The position numbers were made by a program, and so were the translations under genes. A model generated the notes under the pieces. That model did not search any database. It was not told the DNA's origin and saw only the letters and a list, made by a program, of their open reading frames with translations. A stretch of 64,000 nucleotides of DNA, taken from positions 2,046,001 to 2,110,000 of the forward strand of contig JANBVO010000001.1 in NCBI GenBank assembly GCA_030052745.1, written 5' to 3'. The DNA comes from Pleurostoma richardsiae. Its lineage: Eukaryota; Ascomycota; Sordariomycetes; Calosphaeriales; Pleurostomataceae. This document shows, piece after piece, positions 21,571-34,200 of this stretch (position 1 is its first letter; the number at the start of each line of letters is the position of its first letter).

Positions 21571-23513
21571 CCTAGATAGGCTTGCCCGGGGGGCTGTATC
21601 CATACCTATTGTTGTGATTGTCGACAGTTGAGAGGCACTATTCCGGGTCTCTCTCGTGAAACCAGTTCGGGAATCCACGATGACGAAGGGTCGAGAGACG
21701 GCACTTTGCTTAGCGGTAGCTGGAAGAGACGTCTGGAACTAAGACGATAGGACGACAAGAAGACCGGGCAGGAAGGTCGAAAGGGCCTGGAATCATGTTC
21801 CTTCTTCAAGCGGAGAACGGCCTGCTCCAGGGGAGGCGCTGTGGGTGGGCATTGCCGAGCATGACGAGCAGTGTCATATTTTCCGGCCGAAGTTCGTCGC
21901 GATTCATTACTGGGAGGGTTAAGATGGACATTAGAGATGGAGTGTTGAGGAAGGAAAACTTGGGGTGGAAATCTGAGATGAAGTGACGAAAAGTTCAGAC
22001 ATAAGTCCTCGGGAGGTACGCTCAGATATAGCCAGTAGACCACGCCCGGGGGGTCGAGCTCCTTAAGCCCAATGGATTCATGAGCCACACTCGCCGTACA
22101 AGACCTCTGGTCGTGTTTGCAGAAGGAGAAAGTGCCGGTTGTAGCATCTATCTGATATACATCTGGTCTTGGGCCTGCAGCGGAGACAGAAAGGGGTGGT
22201 GAGGGGGCCCTTGAGCAGGCTCGGTGAGCAAATCTGGTCAAGGCCGGGCGGGTGATGAGTACGTAGTTACATTGATCTACCGCTCGTGCATCCCTTACCC
22301 TTGACTGAAGCCGGGCCAATGCAGCCTTATCACAGCCCCCTCCAGCTCTCATCTGTACTGCAACTGTATGTCTCGCCCGTGACCTTTCGGCTGACCAGCG
22401 TTTTGCGTGATGGTGCATGCACCTTGGAGTATCCGTACCTCCAGCAGGTACCTCCGTACAGCTCCCAGATGCACGGGCCACACGTGCGGTCGGTGGCCAG
22501 GGGCTCCGATCGGGGAAGGGACGGAGCCGAGAGAGATGGAAGTGGGGCTGCAGGGTCCACGACGATAAGGACGATGATGATGATATCAGGCACAATTGCT
22601 TGTCAGGCCCGTGGCGGGATTTACGGCAGCATCACCCGTCTCGACCCCCTTTTAGCCTTGACACTACAACGGCGGTGCAGGCCGTGCCGATACAGCCTCA
22701 GGGCTCGGGTATCGGCATACGTCTCGAAGGTATTCAGGCTGCCTACCCAACTAAGGTGGTTGGATAGGTATCTAAAGAGCGAGCAAATTGGCGGCGATAC
22801 ATACGGGCTGTTTGCCGCCCAGCAGCAGCACAGCTCAGTCAGCGCAGTACCGTGATGAGGTACTAACATGCCTTAGTTGCATAGGTAGGTAGGCAGGGAG
22901 GACTGTGAAGCAGCCCCAAGCCAAAATCCCATCGTTCTAGAACGGCGCCCGAGTGGTGTCGCGCCGCCGTGCCTTACGTCATGCGTAATCGGGGTCAGCC
23001 CACCGCCCGAGCAAACATGTCAAGGCCCTGTGCACCACCTGATTCTGGCCAGAGTCGTCCGCGACATCTCGCCAACGGCTCCGCCAGCGTGGTGTGTCCA
23101 AAGGCCCGATTTGCAGCATTTTCCCATTTTTGTCTCTCTATCTTTCGCCCGCATCTACAAATTGAGGCCCGCCTAGGGTAGCGCCGAACGGGGGCCAGAA
23201 GTCATCGCACCGAATACTGCTAGCAGTCCTGGCCACGGTGGTGAGTCGCTGCGACTCGTATAAAGGCTCGAAATCATCCCGCAGACGGTGCTGGCCTCAG
23301 GGGGTAAGTGGGATTCATTTTTCGCTCATCAATCTGAACACATCACCAAGTCGCACATCGTCTGTTTTGTATTCCCTCATTCTCGCTTCATCGATATAGA
23401 CATAGAGGGGAAGAATCCGTCCCCACTTCACAGTATTTCAATCCGGGCGGGACACACATACAACACCCTTATAGATCCGTGCACCGAAGGCGTACGGCTT
23501 ACTGAGAATCAAA
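21571..23513. other. intergenic region upstream of acetate kinase
   Basis: About 1.9 kb holding the acetate kinase promoter. A minus-strand frame open for about 330 codons (21606-22595) has no ATG near its 5' end and no recognisable domain, so I do not call it. GGTACCTCC-type words occur at 22434-22461, and GGTAGGTAGGCAGG at 22884-22898. A TATA-like site lies at 23258-23265. Confidence 0.55.
23258..23265 (+). promoter_or_regulatory. TATA-like element of the acetate kinase promoter
   Basis: GTATAAAG lies about 250 bases upstream of the start codon, in a position that would give a 5' leader of roughly 200 bases. A CCCCAC word at 23421-23426 fits the CreA/Mig1 core on the opposite strand (GTGGGG), but so short a match is weak evidence for carbon repression. 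Confidence 0.4.
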
Positions 23514-24935
23514 ATGGGCTCAATAGAAAGATCACCAACCATGAAGATCATCCTCTCGGTCAACGCGGGGTCCTCCTCGGTCAAGATCTCCGTCTACCAG
23601 GCGGAGCCCAAGCAGGCGCCCCAGCAGCTGGCAGAGACCCAGATAAGCGGGCTGACGGCACCCCCCGCTTCGTTGGACTACTCGCGCGGCGGGCAGCGCA
23701 TCTTCAAGGATCGCGAGGTCAAGGACCAGCTGAACTCGCAGGACGATGCCTTCCGGGTGTTGCTGAAGACGCTGGTCGAGGATCCTGATCTGCCGCAGAT
23801 CCGCTCCAACTCGGACGTCGGCGTTGTGGCGCACCGTATCGTCCATGGCGGCGACTACCGCGAGGCCAAGGTCATCAACGAGGAGACGTACCACTATCTG
23901 GAGACCCTCAACGACCTGGCTCCCTTGCACAACTCCAAGGGCCTGGAGATTGTCCGCTCGTGCCTCGAGCAGCTGCCTGGCGCCGTCAACGTCGCCTGCT
24001 TCGACTCGCAGTTCCACGCAAGCCTGCCGCTGCACGTCCGGACGTACCCCATCGACCAGGAGATCGCCAAGAAGAACCAGCTCCGCAAGTACGGCTTCCA
24101 TGGCATCAGCTACGCCTTCATCACCCGCGCTGTGGCCGAGTACCTGGGTAAGCCCATCAGGCAAACGAATGTCATCGCCCTGCATCTCGGAAGTGGCGCC
24201 AGTGCGTGTGCCATCCGGCACGGCAGGAGCCTCGACACGAGCATGGGCCTGACACCGCTGGCGGGCCTTCCCGGAGCGACGAGAAGTGGCAGCATTGACC
24301 CCAGGTGAGTAATCCTATGGGACACTCTGCAACGAAGAGATCCGGCTAACGCCCTTGGAAGTCTCGTTTTCCACTACGCCAGTGACGTAGGCCGCCTGTC
24401 GCCCGCCTCAACCAAGGAGCTGCACATTTCGCGGGCCGAGGAGATCCTCAACCAGGAGTCCGGGTGGAAGGCCATGACGGGAACGACAAACTTCGGCGTC
24501 ATTGCCTCCTCCTCGGACCCGAAGATGCAGCTCGCCTTCGACATGTTCGTCGACCGCGTGTGCTCGTACGTGGGGCACTACTACGTGTCCCTGAAGGGCA
24601 AGGTCGACGCGCTGGTCTTCGCGGGCGGCATCGGCGAGAAGAGCGACCGGCTGCGGGCCGCCGTCGTCGAGCAGTGCGCGTGCCTGGGCTTCGCCATCGA
24701 CGCCGGGCTCAACGCGCAGAAGGTCGAGCGCGTGGTGCAGGAGCTGAGCGCCCCGGGCGCGCGGCACCGGACGCTCGTGTGCCAGACGGACGAGCAGTTC
24801 GAGATGGCGCGGGGCTGCGCCGAGGACGAGGCGCTGTGGAACGGCAACGGGACGCCGGAGCTGACGCTGGGGCGGATCATGAGCAAGGAGAGCAGCAGCA
24901 CCGAGGAGGAAAAGGCGCCGCAGGCGCTGTTCTAA
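23514..24935 (+). CDS. ack: acetate kinase
   Basis: Interconverts acetate plus ATP with acetyl phosphate plus ADP. There are two exons, 23514-24304 and 24362-24935, with a 57-bp phase-2 intron, giving 454 residues. The ASKHA-fold motifs are all present: IILSVNAGSSSVKISVYQ at the N-terminus with the metal/phosphate Asn, VVAHRIVHGGDYRE with the substrate Arg, NVACFDSQFHASLP with the catalytic Asp, KYGFHGISYAF, ALHLGSGASACAI, GLPGATRSGSIDP with the second catalytic Arg, DALVFAGGIGEKSD, and the C-terminal TDEQFEMAR with the expected Glu. In fungi acetate kinase usually works with a phosphoketolase that makes acetyl phosphate; that gene is not in this window. An in-frame ATG at 23541 (MKIILSVN) would give the bacterial-length start; I keep the first ATG, which has A at -3. 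Confidence 0.97.
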
Positions 24936-27344
24936 GGACGGACGGATGGATGGAGAGGAGAATTATAGAGAAAAGCGGGGAAACCATTGGCTGAGAAAGG
25001 GACGGGCAGAGCTCGACGCCCTTTCTGCGTCTGGGAGCCGGGGAGACAGGTGGATTGGGCCTCTCCGGCATGGTCTCGCGGAACTGCACTACTTTTCGGC
25101 GTTGGCATGGGCTCCATGGCATGGATTTTGAACATATTCTATAGACTTCCCTACTGCTCATGATGAATGAACTCGTTGGCGACACCTTCTGTGGATGTGC
25201 TTCACGTAGCGTTGTCTCCGTCTCCAAAACAGATGAGCGATGGTCAGAGACATGCGGTAGTGGGTGCGCATGCTCGAGTAACTCTTGGCCTTCAAGGGGC
25301 AGGAGGCCTCGATCGGCCGTCAACGGTCGGAGAGACTCGTAAATCATCTCAAGCTGAGCCTCCTTGCGGATAACTCAGCATCGAATCGCCTCCAGCAGTC
25401 TCTTTCATCCTCTATGCCGAGCGTCGAAACTCAAGGCAATTGGTGAGTGCTGGCTCAACATCCCGTTCCCCAGCCTGTGTTGTTGCTACGATACTTTGCT
25501 AAATTCTGACGAAACCTCTCTTCACTTCTTTCCCCAATCAGAAGGACTAGGAACCAGCACGACGAAGGCGAATCTCCTTTCAACCGCAGCTCATGAAGGA
25601 GGCAACGAAGACCTGGGAAACCCGAAGAAGCAGCAAGCCCAGACGAGAACCCCAGGTCCTTCATGACAGGTATATCATGTCTAGACCAGCCTCCTGCGAT
25701 TCCGCAGCCCGTGTCTCCGCCAGAGACGACGTCGGTCTGGCGAGGAGGGCTTCCCCTTGCGAGAGAATCAGCACAAGCTTGCAGGAGAGCTCTCACAAAA
25801 ACTGGTCCATGGGGGCATCTCAGCTGTTTGCAGAACGGGGGATGATACCATGGGCGCCAGAATGCTCGTAGCCGTCATGATGCTTATCGGGCTATGTTTC
25901 TCTCTTCTAAGGAAGTGAGTGGCTCAGGGTGTGTGCTCAGGTCATGGCTGACAGGTCAATCGAAGACGGAGTTCCTCATACACAGAATAAGCAGCAAATG
26001 GGTAGTTTGGTGACGTTCGGGAATGTTGAAGACGCCCCTAAAACTTCAAGAGGACTCCGTTGCATTTACTTCGTCATGCCTACAATCTTAATTAATGCTT
26101 CGGCTGATCGATAGCACGCACCCCTGATCTCTCCACGAAGTCAGGGCGAATAACGAATCACGGGCAACATCAAGATCCCAAAATACTCAACTAGTAGACT
26201 AAGTGTATGTGCCAACTTTGTCAAATTGCGTCGTTTTGTGTCTGTCTGTGTGTGTGTGTGCTCTCTCTGTCGCCCTCGTTTAAGGACAGAAAGGCCTGGT
26301 ATCAAAAAAAGAAGAACATGCTGCGCCGAAGAGAAGGAAGACACACGCCGTTGCCTGCCCGCCGTCCCGTCGGCTCAGGTGCGAGAAGCCAAGCGTCGAC
26401 GGACAGGGAAGAAGGGAGAAGGGGCGGCATCCATATCCATCACAATCCATCCGGCTCATCAAGAATAGCCGCCCAGGCCCCTAAGAGCCGATCTTCCTTA
26501 GATCTTCTTCTCTTCCGCGCACATGGTAAAGAAGCCAACTGAAGCCCAAGACATATCCCGCTCCGTATTTGCATGGGCTCGAAAGTCAAAACCCGTCACT
26601 GATTCCCGACTCGCCCCAGCCAGCCGCAATATGGCTGCCAGAGAGTCCGCGCCGGACAAAGAAGATCCCGTCAAGGTCGTGTACGTGCCCCGTCCCCAGA
26701 CCGGCCTTCATATACACTGGTCATGGAGTCGCAAGCCCTCATTCCTAAGCCTAGGAATATCCTGTGGACAGAACCGCTGCCCCAACTAGGAAAGAGAGGG
26801 ATCCGAAGGGCTATAAAAGCAGACCCAGTTGCGCCAATAACTCCTCCTGATGCCCCTTGCCCTTGTTGCCTCGATGCGAGCCCACTCGCGTGGATATATG
26901 CTCTCCCTCTAGTTGCTATGCGTGTACGTGCAACCTATTCCCCCCAAGAAACCAGTTATGCTGAAAACATTGAAACGCCGAATATTTTACCCAAATCGAA
27001 GTCGGATATCGCCATGTGCCTTACGTAACCAGCTCGCCGAAATCTCAAGCCCAAAGTGAAGATCCCAGAAAGTGGGAGAGGAAGAGAGGATAATTAGAGT
27101 AGCGGGTCCGCAAGTCGCGGGAATCGGCGATAATATGGAAGATCGTGGATTCGAGACCGCCGCCGGCGGAGCCCCGATGAAGGTGGTTTAGATTGCGGGA
27201 CCGGATGGACACCCCGTGGAGGAGCTAGCCAGGATAGCGACCCAGTGGGATCCAGCACAGGGTCCACCGCCTGTTCAGCGATGAGTAATGGGCGGTGGCA
27301 TTCCTGCGCCTGACGCGCAGAGATTGACAGCGAAGCCGAAGTCC
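24936..27344. other. convergent region between acetate kinase and the C2H2 gene
   Basis: About 2.4 kb, bounded by two stop codons, which is longer than two 3' UTRs need. A TG/TC microsatellite lies near 26239-26270. An 88-codon ATG-started frame at 26523-26789 has plausible composition but no recognisable family and no supporting introns, so it is not called as a gene. No RNA gene or mobile element is recognised. Confidence 0.55.
26239..26270. repeat. TG/CT dinucleotide microsatellite
   Basis: A TG run of about eight units followed by a short CT run, read directly from the sequence. It lies in a gap between convergent genes. Confidence 0.85.
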
Positions 27345-28223
27345 CTATGCCCCTTCTTGGCAAGCGATGGCCATTGCCAGCGCGTCCAGACCGCTGCTGG
27401 GAGTTCTCGCAGCGCTGGGTCGCGACAGCAGTGGGAGGTTGAGGCCGCGCATATCCCATGCACCCCCGGACAAGCCGGGCGAGGGCAAAGGAGCTGCAAT
27501 TCCAGCGGCCGATGACTTGCTGGTTGTGCTTGCCTTGCTGGATGAGGAATGTCTCCTGGCGGACACCGACGGTCTGGCCGAGCCGTTGCGCGACTTATCC
27601 TTGTAGTGAGTCTCGAGGTGCTGCTTCATGTTGTCGGCTCGCGTGAATTTCTTCGCACAGCCTGGGAATGTGCACTGAACAGCTTTCTCGGCTGTGTGAA
27701 TCTTTGAGTGACGAGATGCGTGGCCCGAGGTGGTGAAGGTCTTCTCGCAGCCATGACTGTCACGGAACCGGCAAGGGTACCGTTTGGCCGACCGCTCCGG
27801 CGCAGCGGTACCAGATCCCAAAGCCTCGTCTTCGTCGTACGAACCAGAGCGGCTGCTCCCGCCAAAGCTGCTGGGTCGTTTCGTGCCCGCCAAGGGGGTT
27901 GGGTATTCGTCGTAGGGCGACCGCCCTTCGCTCACGTAGACCGCGCCGTGGTTATACTCCGGGTACATCATACTCGGAGTCAAGGGAGAGATTGGCTCGT
28001 TGCTCGCATTCGAGTCGTACGAGTCGGATCGAAGAAGCTCTGGGGTGTTTGGAGACGAGGAACCGCTGCGGACGAAGGAGGGCTGGAAGGGCTGGGACAT
28101 GATATGGCTTGTCGCGCTGTAGGATGATCGCTGCGGCATGGCGTCATAATAGGCGACAGGCTGAGCGACAGGCTCGTCGTTCAAGAGCGAGACCTTGCGG
28201 CCTGTAGCATCGCGAGTGTGCAT
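27345..28223 (-). CDS. Nrg1-like C2H2 zinc-finger transcription factor
   Basis: A single exon coding for 292 residues. Two C2H2 fingers lie in the second half (about residues 148-212). Finger 1 runs from RYPCRFRDSHGCEKTF through TTSGHASRHSKIHTAEK. Finger 2 runs from VQCTFPGCAKKFTRADN through MKQHLETH. The FTTSGH-x2-RH-x2-IHT-x-EK stretch matches the yeast Nrg1/Nrg2 repressors, and so does the second finger, in which an RxDN motif precedes the histidines. The first finger has seven residues between its cysteines, more than the usual two to four. The N-terminal half is Ser/Pro/Tyr-rich, and a basic Ser-rich linker follows the fingers. Nrg1-type factors repress glucose-, stress- and morphogenesis-related genes; the targets here are unknown. 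The neighbouring 8.4-kb gap lies upstream, as is common for regulators with large promoters. Confidence 0.88.
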   Translation of the reverse strand: MHTRDATGRKVSLLNDEPVAQPVAYYDAMPQRSSYSATSHIMSQPFQPSFVRSGSSSPNTPELLRSDSYDSNASNEPISPLTPSMMYPEYNHGAVYVSEGRSPYDEYPTPLAGTKRPSSFGGSSRSGSYDEDEALGSGTAAPERSAKRYPCRFRDSHGCEKTFTTSGHASRHSKIHTAEKAVQCTFPGCAKKFTRADNMKQHLETHYKDKSRNGSARPSVSARRHSSSSKASTTSKSSAAGIAAPLPSPGLSGGAWDMRGLNLPLLSRPSAARTPSSGLDALAMAIACQEGA

Positions 28224-31200
28224 TATGAATATGCGTGACTGCGTAGTTCACTGCAAGGAGAAGTGGTGATTGAGAAGTAGTTCTGCGCTTCAGTTCGTCT
28301 GAACTGTTGAGCAGGCAATTCGGGCACAGAATCAGAGTTGGCTGATTGATGATGTGGTTGTGTCCGAACTAGGCTGCAGGAACGGAGCTTTCAGGCACAA
28401 AGAGGTAGCGATCGACGGCTGTCAGGAAGAGCACCGATGTCTCTGCGACGACAAATTCGGCGGAGCTTGCTTGCTTGGCCGACAGGAGATGGAGTAGAGC
28501 GAGCCGGTAGATGATGCAAGAGTCGTGCTGTGGTTCTGCTGTGAAGGTGGTGGCCAGTGGGAAAGTGCGTGGTATTATTAGGTTCTTCTCTCCTGGCCCT
28601 TGGTTAGCTGCACGGGTCCAAGCGTACTACTGCCGGCAGCACCACCGGCCTAGGCCTACTGGACGGACAAGACAGGCAGGCGATATCATGCCACGGGGGA
28701 GACAAGGTGACGACTTACAAAGGCGGGTAACAGGTGATCGGATTAGATTAGGATGGTCTCAAGGTGAAGCAAGGGAGAGAGGGAGAGAGGGTTGGTAGTG
28801 TAGCAGGATCAGCAACAGGCTTCGAGACCGGAGAGAGACCAGAGACCAGAGCGAAGGGGGATGAGGTATTTGGGGAGCAAGGCGTCACTTAATAAAGAAA
28901 AGGGAAGAAAGGCCAGGCCGAGTAGCAGCAGCACCAGCAAGCAACAGCAGCAGCGCGGCGCCGCAGGGCATGGCACCAAGGACGGACATGGGAAAGTGAC
29001 CTGGGAGCATGAAACCCCATTTCATTCTTTGCCTTCCCGTGCAGCATTTCCACCCCGGCGGCCCCAGTTATGGGTTGACAGGGATCAGCGGCAACCCTGT
29101 GCCCTTGGCTTGGCAGAGGAGGGTCAGCGAGGGGTCGACAGGAAGCCACAATCTGGCGGGCGCATCCCTGCAAGTCACCAAGTGCTGGTACTCGCTTGCC
29201 GTACCCACAAAGTACTGTACTTTCTTTGCTCCACCTCCTCTGGAAGCGGGGCCATTCCGTTTTCTCTTCCCCCCGTTTCCCACCATGGAAACCTTGGTAG
29301 GGTACCACCGCCCACCATCATCACTTCTCCATGCCGTCTTTCCCGTGGGTTTCGAGTCAGCGTCGACGGAGCTCCTTGTCCTCTTTGCTTCCAGCCTCCT
29401 CCAGGCGCCTCTTTGTAGGCTCGCGTACGAGCGACTCGGGCTCGCCTGCTTGCTCAGCTCTCAACTACCGCTCTTCCACTCCTACGACGTCCCTATTGCG
29501 GTCCCGTCCCTCGAGTGCTTGCCAAGGTACCCCAGAGAAGGAGGCAAACCATAGATAGTAGGTATTAGGGCAGCCCCCTCGCAACACAATCCGTCTTGGG
29601 CTCCGTCTTCTAGAGTAGGCCCCGGAGGTACTGTCCGTCCCGCCGTCTGTGGCCGATGTGGGCTCTCCACGGCCGTTTTCACTTAGGCGCGGGGCCATGA
29701 CGGCATTGACCGCATATGGAGAGCTCACAGAGTGCGAATCCTGATACAGTTATGACTGAAGAAAGCAGCACCGGCCGTCTACAGCGTTCTAGCAGAACGA
29801 CGGGATGCCGGAAGCTGCGAATAGCAGCGGCTGTCGGTGAGCCGCAGCCGGGGGTCAGGGTCTTCGTCCCTCCACCGACATGGCGCTCGGCGGTGTGCGC
29901 CTTCCGGGACGCTGATCCAGGAAATCCGGCTCCCGGTCCAACACAACGTGAGCATCCATGTTGTTGCGGGGGTGCTGAGAGGTCGATCAGGGACCGCGCT
30001 GCTCCTTCCGGAGACGACGGGTGGATGTCTTGGTCTCGCGGCTTGGGACTGGAGACTGAAGTGGGCCCTTCGTTCCTGACGCTTTGTACACTCTCGCTAG
30101 GTACTGCCCGGGCGTACTAAGCAGTAGCAGAGCTGTCAGGCAATTGCGCAGAAATGGCCTGTATGCAGGGCGACGTCAAATGACCCCGGATAAGGGACCA
30201 TCACCACCCCTAGGCTCCGCTTCGTACCGGGGCGCTCGTCCCATCGTCCAGGTAGCCCAAGGGCATAGTGGCAGAGCATTAGAGGTCGAGTGTGGTATGT
30301 GGGCTCAAAAACGCCGCCGCGAGGATGCTGTGCCGTGCTCAGTGCATATTGAAATTTGTCCGCAAGACATGTAGCTGATCGAGCGATCCACCAATTGCTG
30401 TCCGAGTCGGAGTATATGCCGACATGTGCGGCATACTCTGCAGGAAACGGATGACAGGTTGGTTTGGTTGTATCGACTTTGTCGATCTTGTCACGTCGCC
30501 TTCGGCAGGGTCTCAAGGGGCTCCAAAGGGACTCGAGGGGCACACCATACTCCGGACCTTCTGACATCACGAAACTGTGCCGACGTGTCTCGCTAGCCGT
30601 GACGTACCCAGCCGGTACACGTTATAAGGGTCTGCGATGTACCTTGATGGAGACGAAGCCATCACGCAGACGCCGGGAATAGACCGACCTGAGTACATAC
30701 ATCTGACAGGGTTCAGAGCTAAGCGACATCCAGCACGCGAGGAGGGCCAAGTTCCCCCCTCCGGAAGCTTTCCCCGCTGAGGCCAAGGAAAAAAGTTGGG
30801 GGAGTGGAGGCTCGTAGTCGCTGAGCTGAGTGATGCGCAGGATCTTCTGCAGGGTCGTTCGTGTCTTCCTGACGAGCGATCGGCCCTTTGCGTAATGCTC
30901 GTCAGGAAAGGTCTCGATGGAGTGGTCGAGGGCGGCGCAGGGAGCGGAGGACCTGGTGTTATTCCCGCCCGTTCCTCGGCGATGAGAGTGATAGTCGCGC
31001 CTTATCTCTGCAAGATGGCAAAGTTAAAGCAAAAGGCGACAATATCAGATAACGACAAAACCCGAAAGCGGTGGCCGCAGAGATCTCAGGGCGGGGCGGA
31101 ACGGCTCCGCGTTTTTTGATTGGCCGGCGACTCAGGGGAAAGATGGGAAGATGGGAAGACAGCTGTGAATGCCGACATCGACATGTCTTGTGAGACAGAC

Positions 31201-34200
31201 CAGCACACGAACTCTGTCGACACAAACCAACTGGTTGAATGCCCGCCAGCCTTCTTCCGAGTGTCGAATCATATGATTAAATGGAGATTGTCTCCTTTGC
31301 TATCGCCCCCTTCCAGTCTTATTCATGACCATCATATCAGGCCGCCGCCCCCAGCAGACAGGCGTGCATTATTGCGGGCCTCTTCTTTGTGCACAGGGAG
31401 TGTCTCCTCCGTATTTCCTTTCCTCCCATCGCTCTCGACCTCCAAGGGCCCCCTCCAAGTGAGGGGTGCCTGTCGCCTTATCTTCTCCCCGAGCATACCT
31501 CCTCTCCCAGCCCTCCATCCACCGCGGCGCACGAACCCGGTGAGCTCCTTCGACACGACGCTTCGTGGACTTCGACTACCATCATGCCATCGTCATCGGT
31601 CTCGATGGTGCGATGTCTCCCGCGGTCTGGCCTTTTCCCAAAGCAGCCTGTCCAGTCTCGATAACATGCCCGCGATGCGAACAGACATGCACCGTTTCAA
31701 ACGTTAATTTCTTTTTTGTTCCCGGGCCTGCAGGAGGGGAACTCGTGAGGGCCGCCAGCGCATCCCGCCCGGCTGTAGCTCCATTCGTGCCCATTTGCCT
31801 GCGGGCCTCTCTCGCGCGCAGTTCCTTTTTTCAGGGCCTTTCTGTCGTCACTCGACCCCGTGGGCCCGCAAGCTGCCGAATCCGCCAGAGAGCTAAGGAG
31901 GGCGAAATGGCTGCATCCAATGATCGGACGTTTTCTCCTGACCAGCCATATCGATCCTCGATCCCCAATCGGCGCGGGTGGGCCCTGGAGGTGTGGCTGC
32001 TGACCTGATGTGGGTAAGGTGGCCCAGGGTGCACACAGGGAGCGTCTCGGTGTGTACAGTACATGGGCAGAGGTACAGTACATACGTGAAGTTCCTGCAA
32101 GTACGGAGTACCTTATGGAGGTATCTTACTCTAGTATCTACCTGCTCTAAGCGTTGCCGGTGCTGCTCGTCTCGGTCACCCAGGGTCAAGGGTGGCTTGA
32201 GAATGCCTGGGCAGCCACCCTGGTCTCCCTCCTCATCCTCCTCCTGCTCAGGGTTCTCCACTTCGCCAGGGCAGGGCCACGTCTCCACCCTGTTGCTTCT
32301 TGTGTCCTGCCATGAAACGATTTGCAGGCCGAAGCAGGACCCAAGGACTCCTGCAGGGAAGAATACTTGGAAGCTGCTCGTTAGAGACGTCTCGTGAGGC
32401 CCCAGGGACTTCCCAATTAGGCTGTGATATGCCCTCCTCTGCAGTCTTTCGGATGGCGTTCGCGCCGATGGGATTTTCCAGACGACGATGGCTTTTCCCC
32501 CTTGTCCCCCAGCAGGACATCTCTCCGGCGCGTCGCTTTTCGTGAGTTTCCCATCTTTCTGCGTTTCCACTCTCTGCGACCGGTTTATTGAAGATCGAGA
32601 TCTCCCCTCTCCCTGAGGAGCCGAGTATCCGTGGCCAAGAGCCTCCGTCTTTCCTCGTTTGAGTTCTTCCATACCTTTCTGTCGCCGAGAAGAGCCCTCC
32701 ACTTCCCGTCATCCCGCATGCTACCTTACCTAGGAAGGCAATGCAGGCTCCAGGGAAGCATGTCTACTACTCTATTACGAATCTTGCCGACTGCAGACGA
32801 CATCGGCGGCGTCAAAGACGTCGGCGGTGATACCAGTCACTCACGCGTGCATACCTGCGTGCAGCCACGTCTAGGAATTCAGAGACATCATCCGATCCCC
32901 CTTGAGGATCCTGCCCGGAGCTTCCCTTCCCTTGGGTCGCATTTCCCTGTTCCCAACCCTGCACTTAGAATCCTGGCAACAAGCGGTCGGCACGGCAAGC
33001 AGCAGGTTCTTCATGGCCGAGATGGGGCTCATTAGGGGTCCTCCATAGAAGACTGGATCGAAGCTGACACGACCGTCATCGAACGCTGGTAGTATATTTG
33101 GGAGGGCGATCGAGCGAACTGCGCGTCGATCGGAGACTGGCGCCCACTGCGCAGAGTACCCGCGAGCGCTAGGGTTACGTCTGCTGCCGCGGCGCTGTGC
33201 ACTGGCCGACTCCCAGCCTGGGTCCCCTATAACCCCCCCTGCCGGCCCAGCTAGAGACTGACATCCACTAGCGCTAAGCACAGGTCGCGCGAGGAAGGGA
33301 TCTGCAGCTGCACATCTATCCATGTGCCTGTTCTTAGCAGCCGAGCACTTCCGTCCCCCTCCCGCCATGGATTCCAGGCGCACTGGACCGAATCCCGTGG
33401 AAGCCGTTGGCTCGAGCGACACGACAGAATCAGGGACAGCAGCCATGCGCCAGGATCGCGACCGTTTCATCGTCCGCGGCCAACCGTCACTGTCTGTGAA
33501 CTCCGTCCTTGCTCTGGAGTTCCTCGGTCTTGGAGTGGCTTCTTCCACGGCGGCGACGCCTTGGAACCCTGGACTCAGGGACCAAGGCGGAGTGCAACGT
33601 CATACCACCGCACATAGACGCTGAGTGGTCGGGTCCCCTTCCCTTGGCTTGGACAAATGGCAGCGCAGGATTGCCTTGCGCCGTCCCCTATCTTCCACTG
33701 GGCTGGAAGGCCTGGACCCCAACGCGAAGAGGGACCCCTAGTAGGGTCCTCCGCCCTTTTGAAGGCCTCTTTCCACTTCCGTCCCCTACGTTTAGATAAC
33801 CATACTGTCTCCGCATGAATTGAGTTCACGCTTGAGCAGATTCCGGCATCTTTGATACTCCCGCCTGACGCGCATCCGCCCGATTGCCTGCTGCTTCCTA
33901 TGGTTTCGTTGCGCAAATGGCTCGACATGGCCTCGATTCCTTTCAGCTCCGTACTGCCTGACTCCGCACGTAAGGTTTGCAGGTGCAGCGCTTGGCACTT
34001 CGTATGACTGAGGTGATGGTGGTCCCGTCACCTATTATGTTGCGCATACGGCATACCTAGCAGCAGGTACCTCCATGAGGTGCCTCGAGGGCAAGTACCT
34101 CAAGCTTGGGGTACGGAAACCGTTCGTCCAAGCTCAAAACGGTGCCCGAAGCAAACAGTGGCTTTTGTGGAGAGAATCCTAGCGCTCCTGCCTTCCGTCG

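Noticed and set aside
21606-22595. Minus-strand frame of about 330 codons
   Set aside because: No ATG near its 5' end, no domain, no introns; it lies in the acetate kinase upstream region. Kept only as a note.
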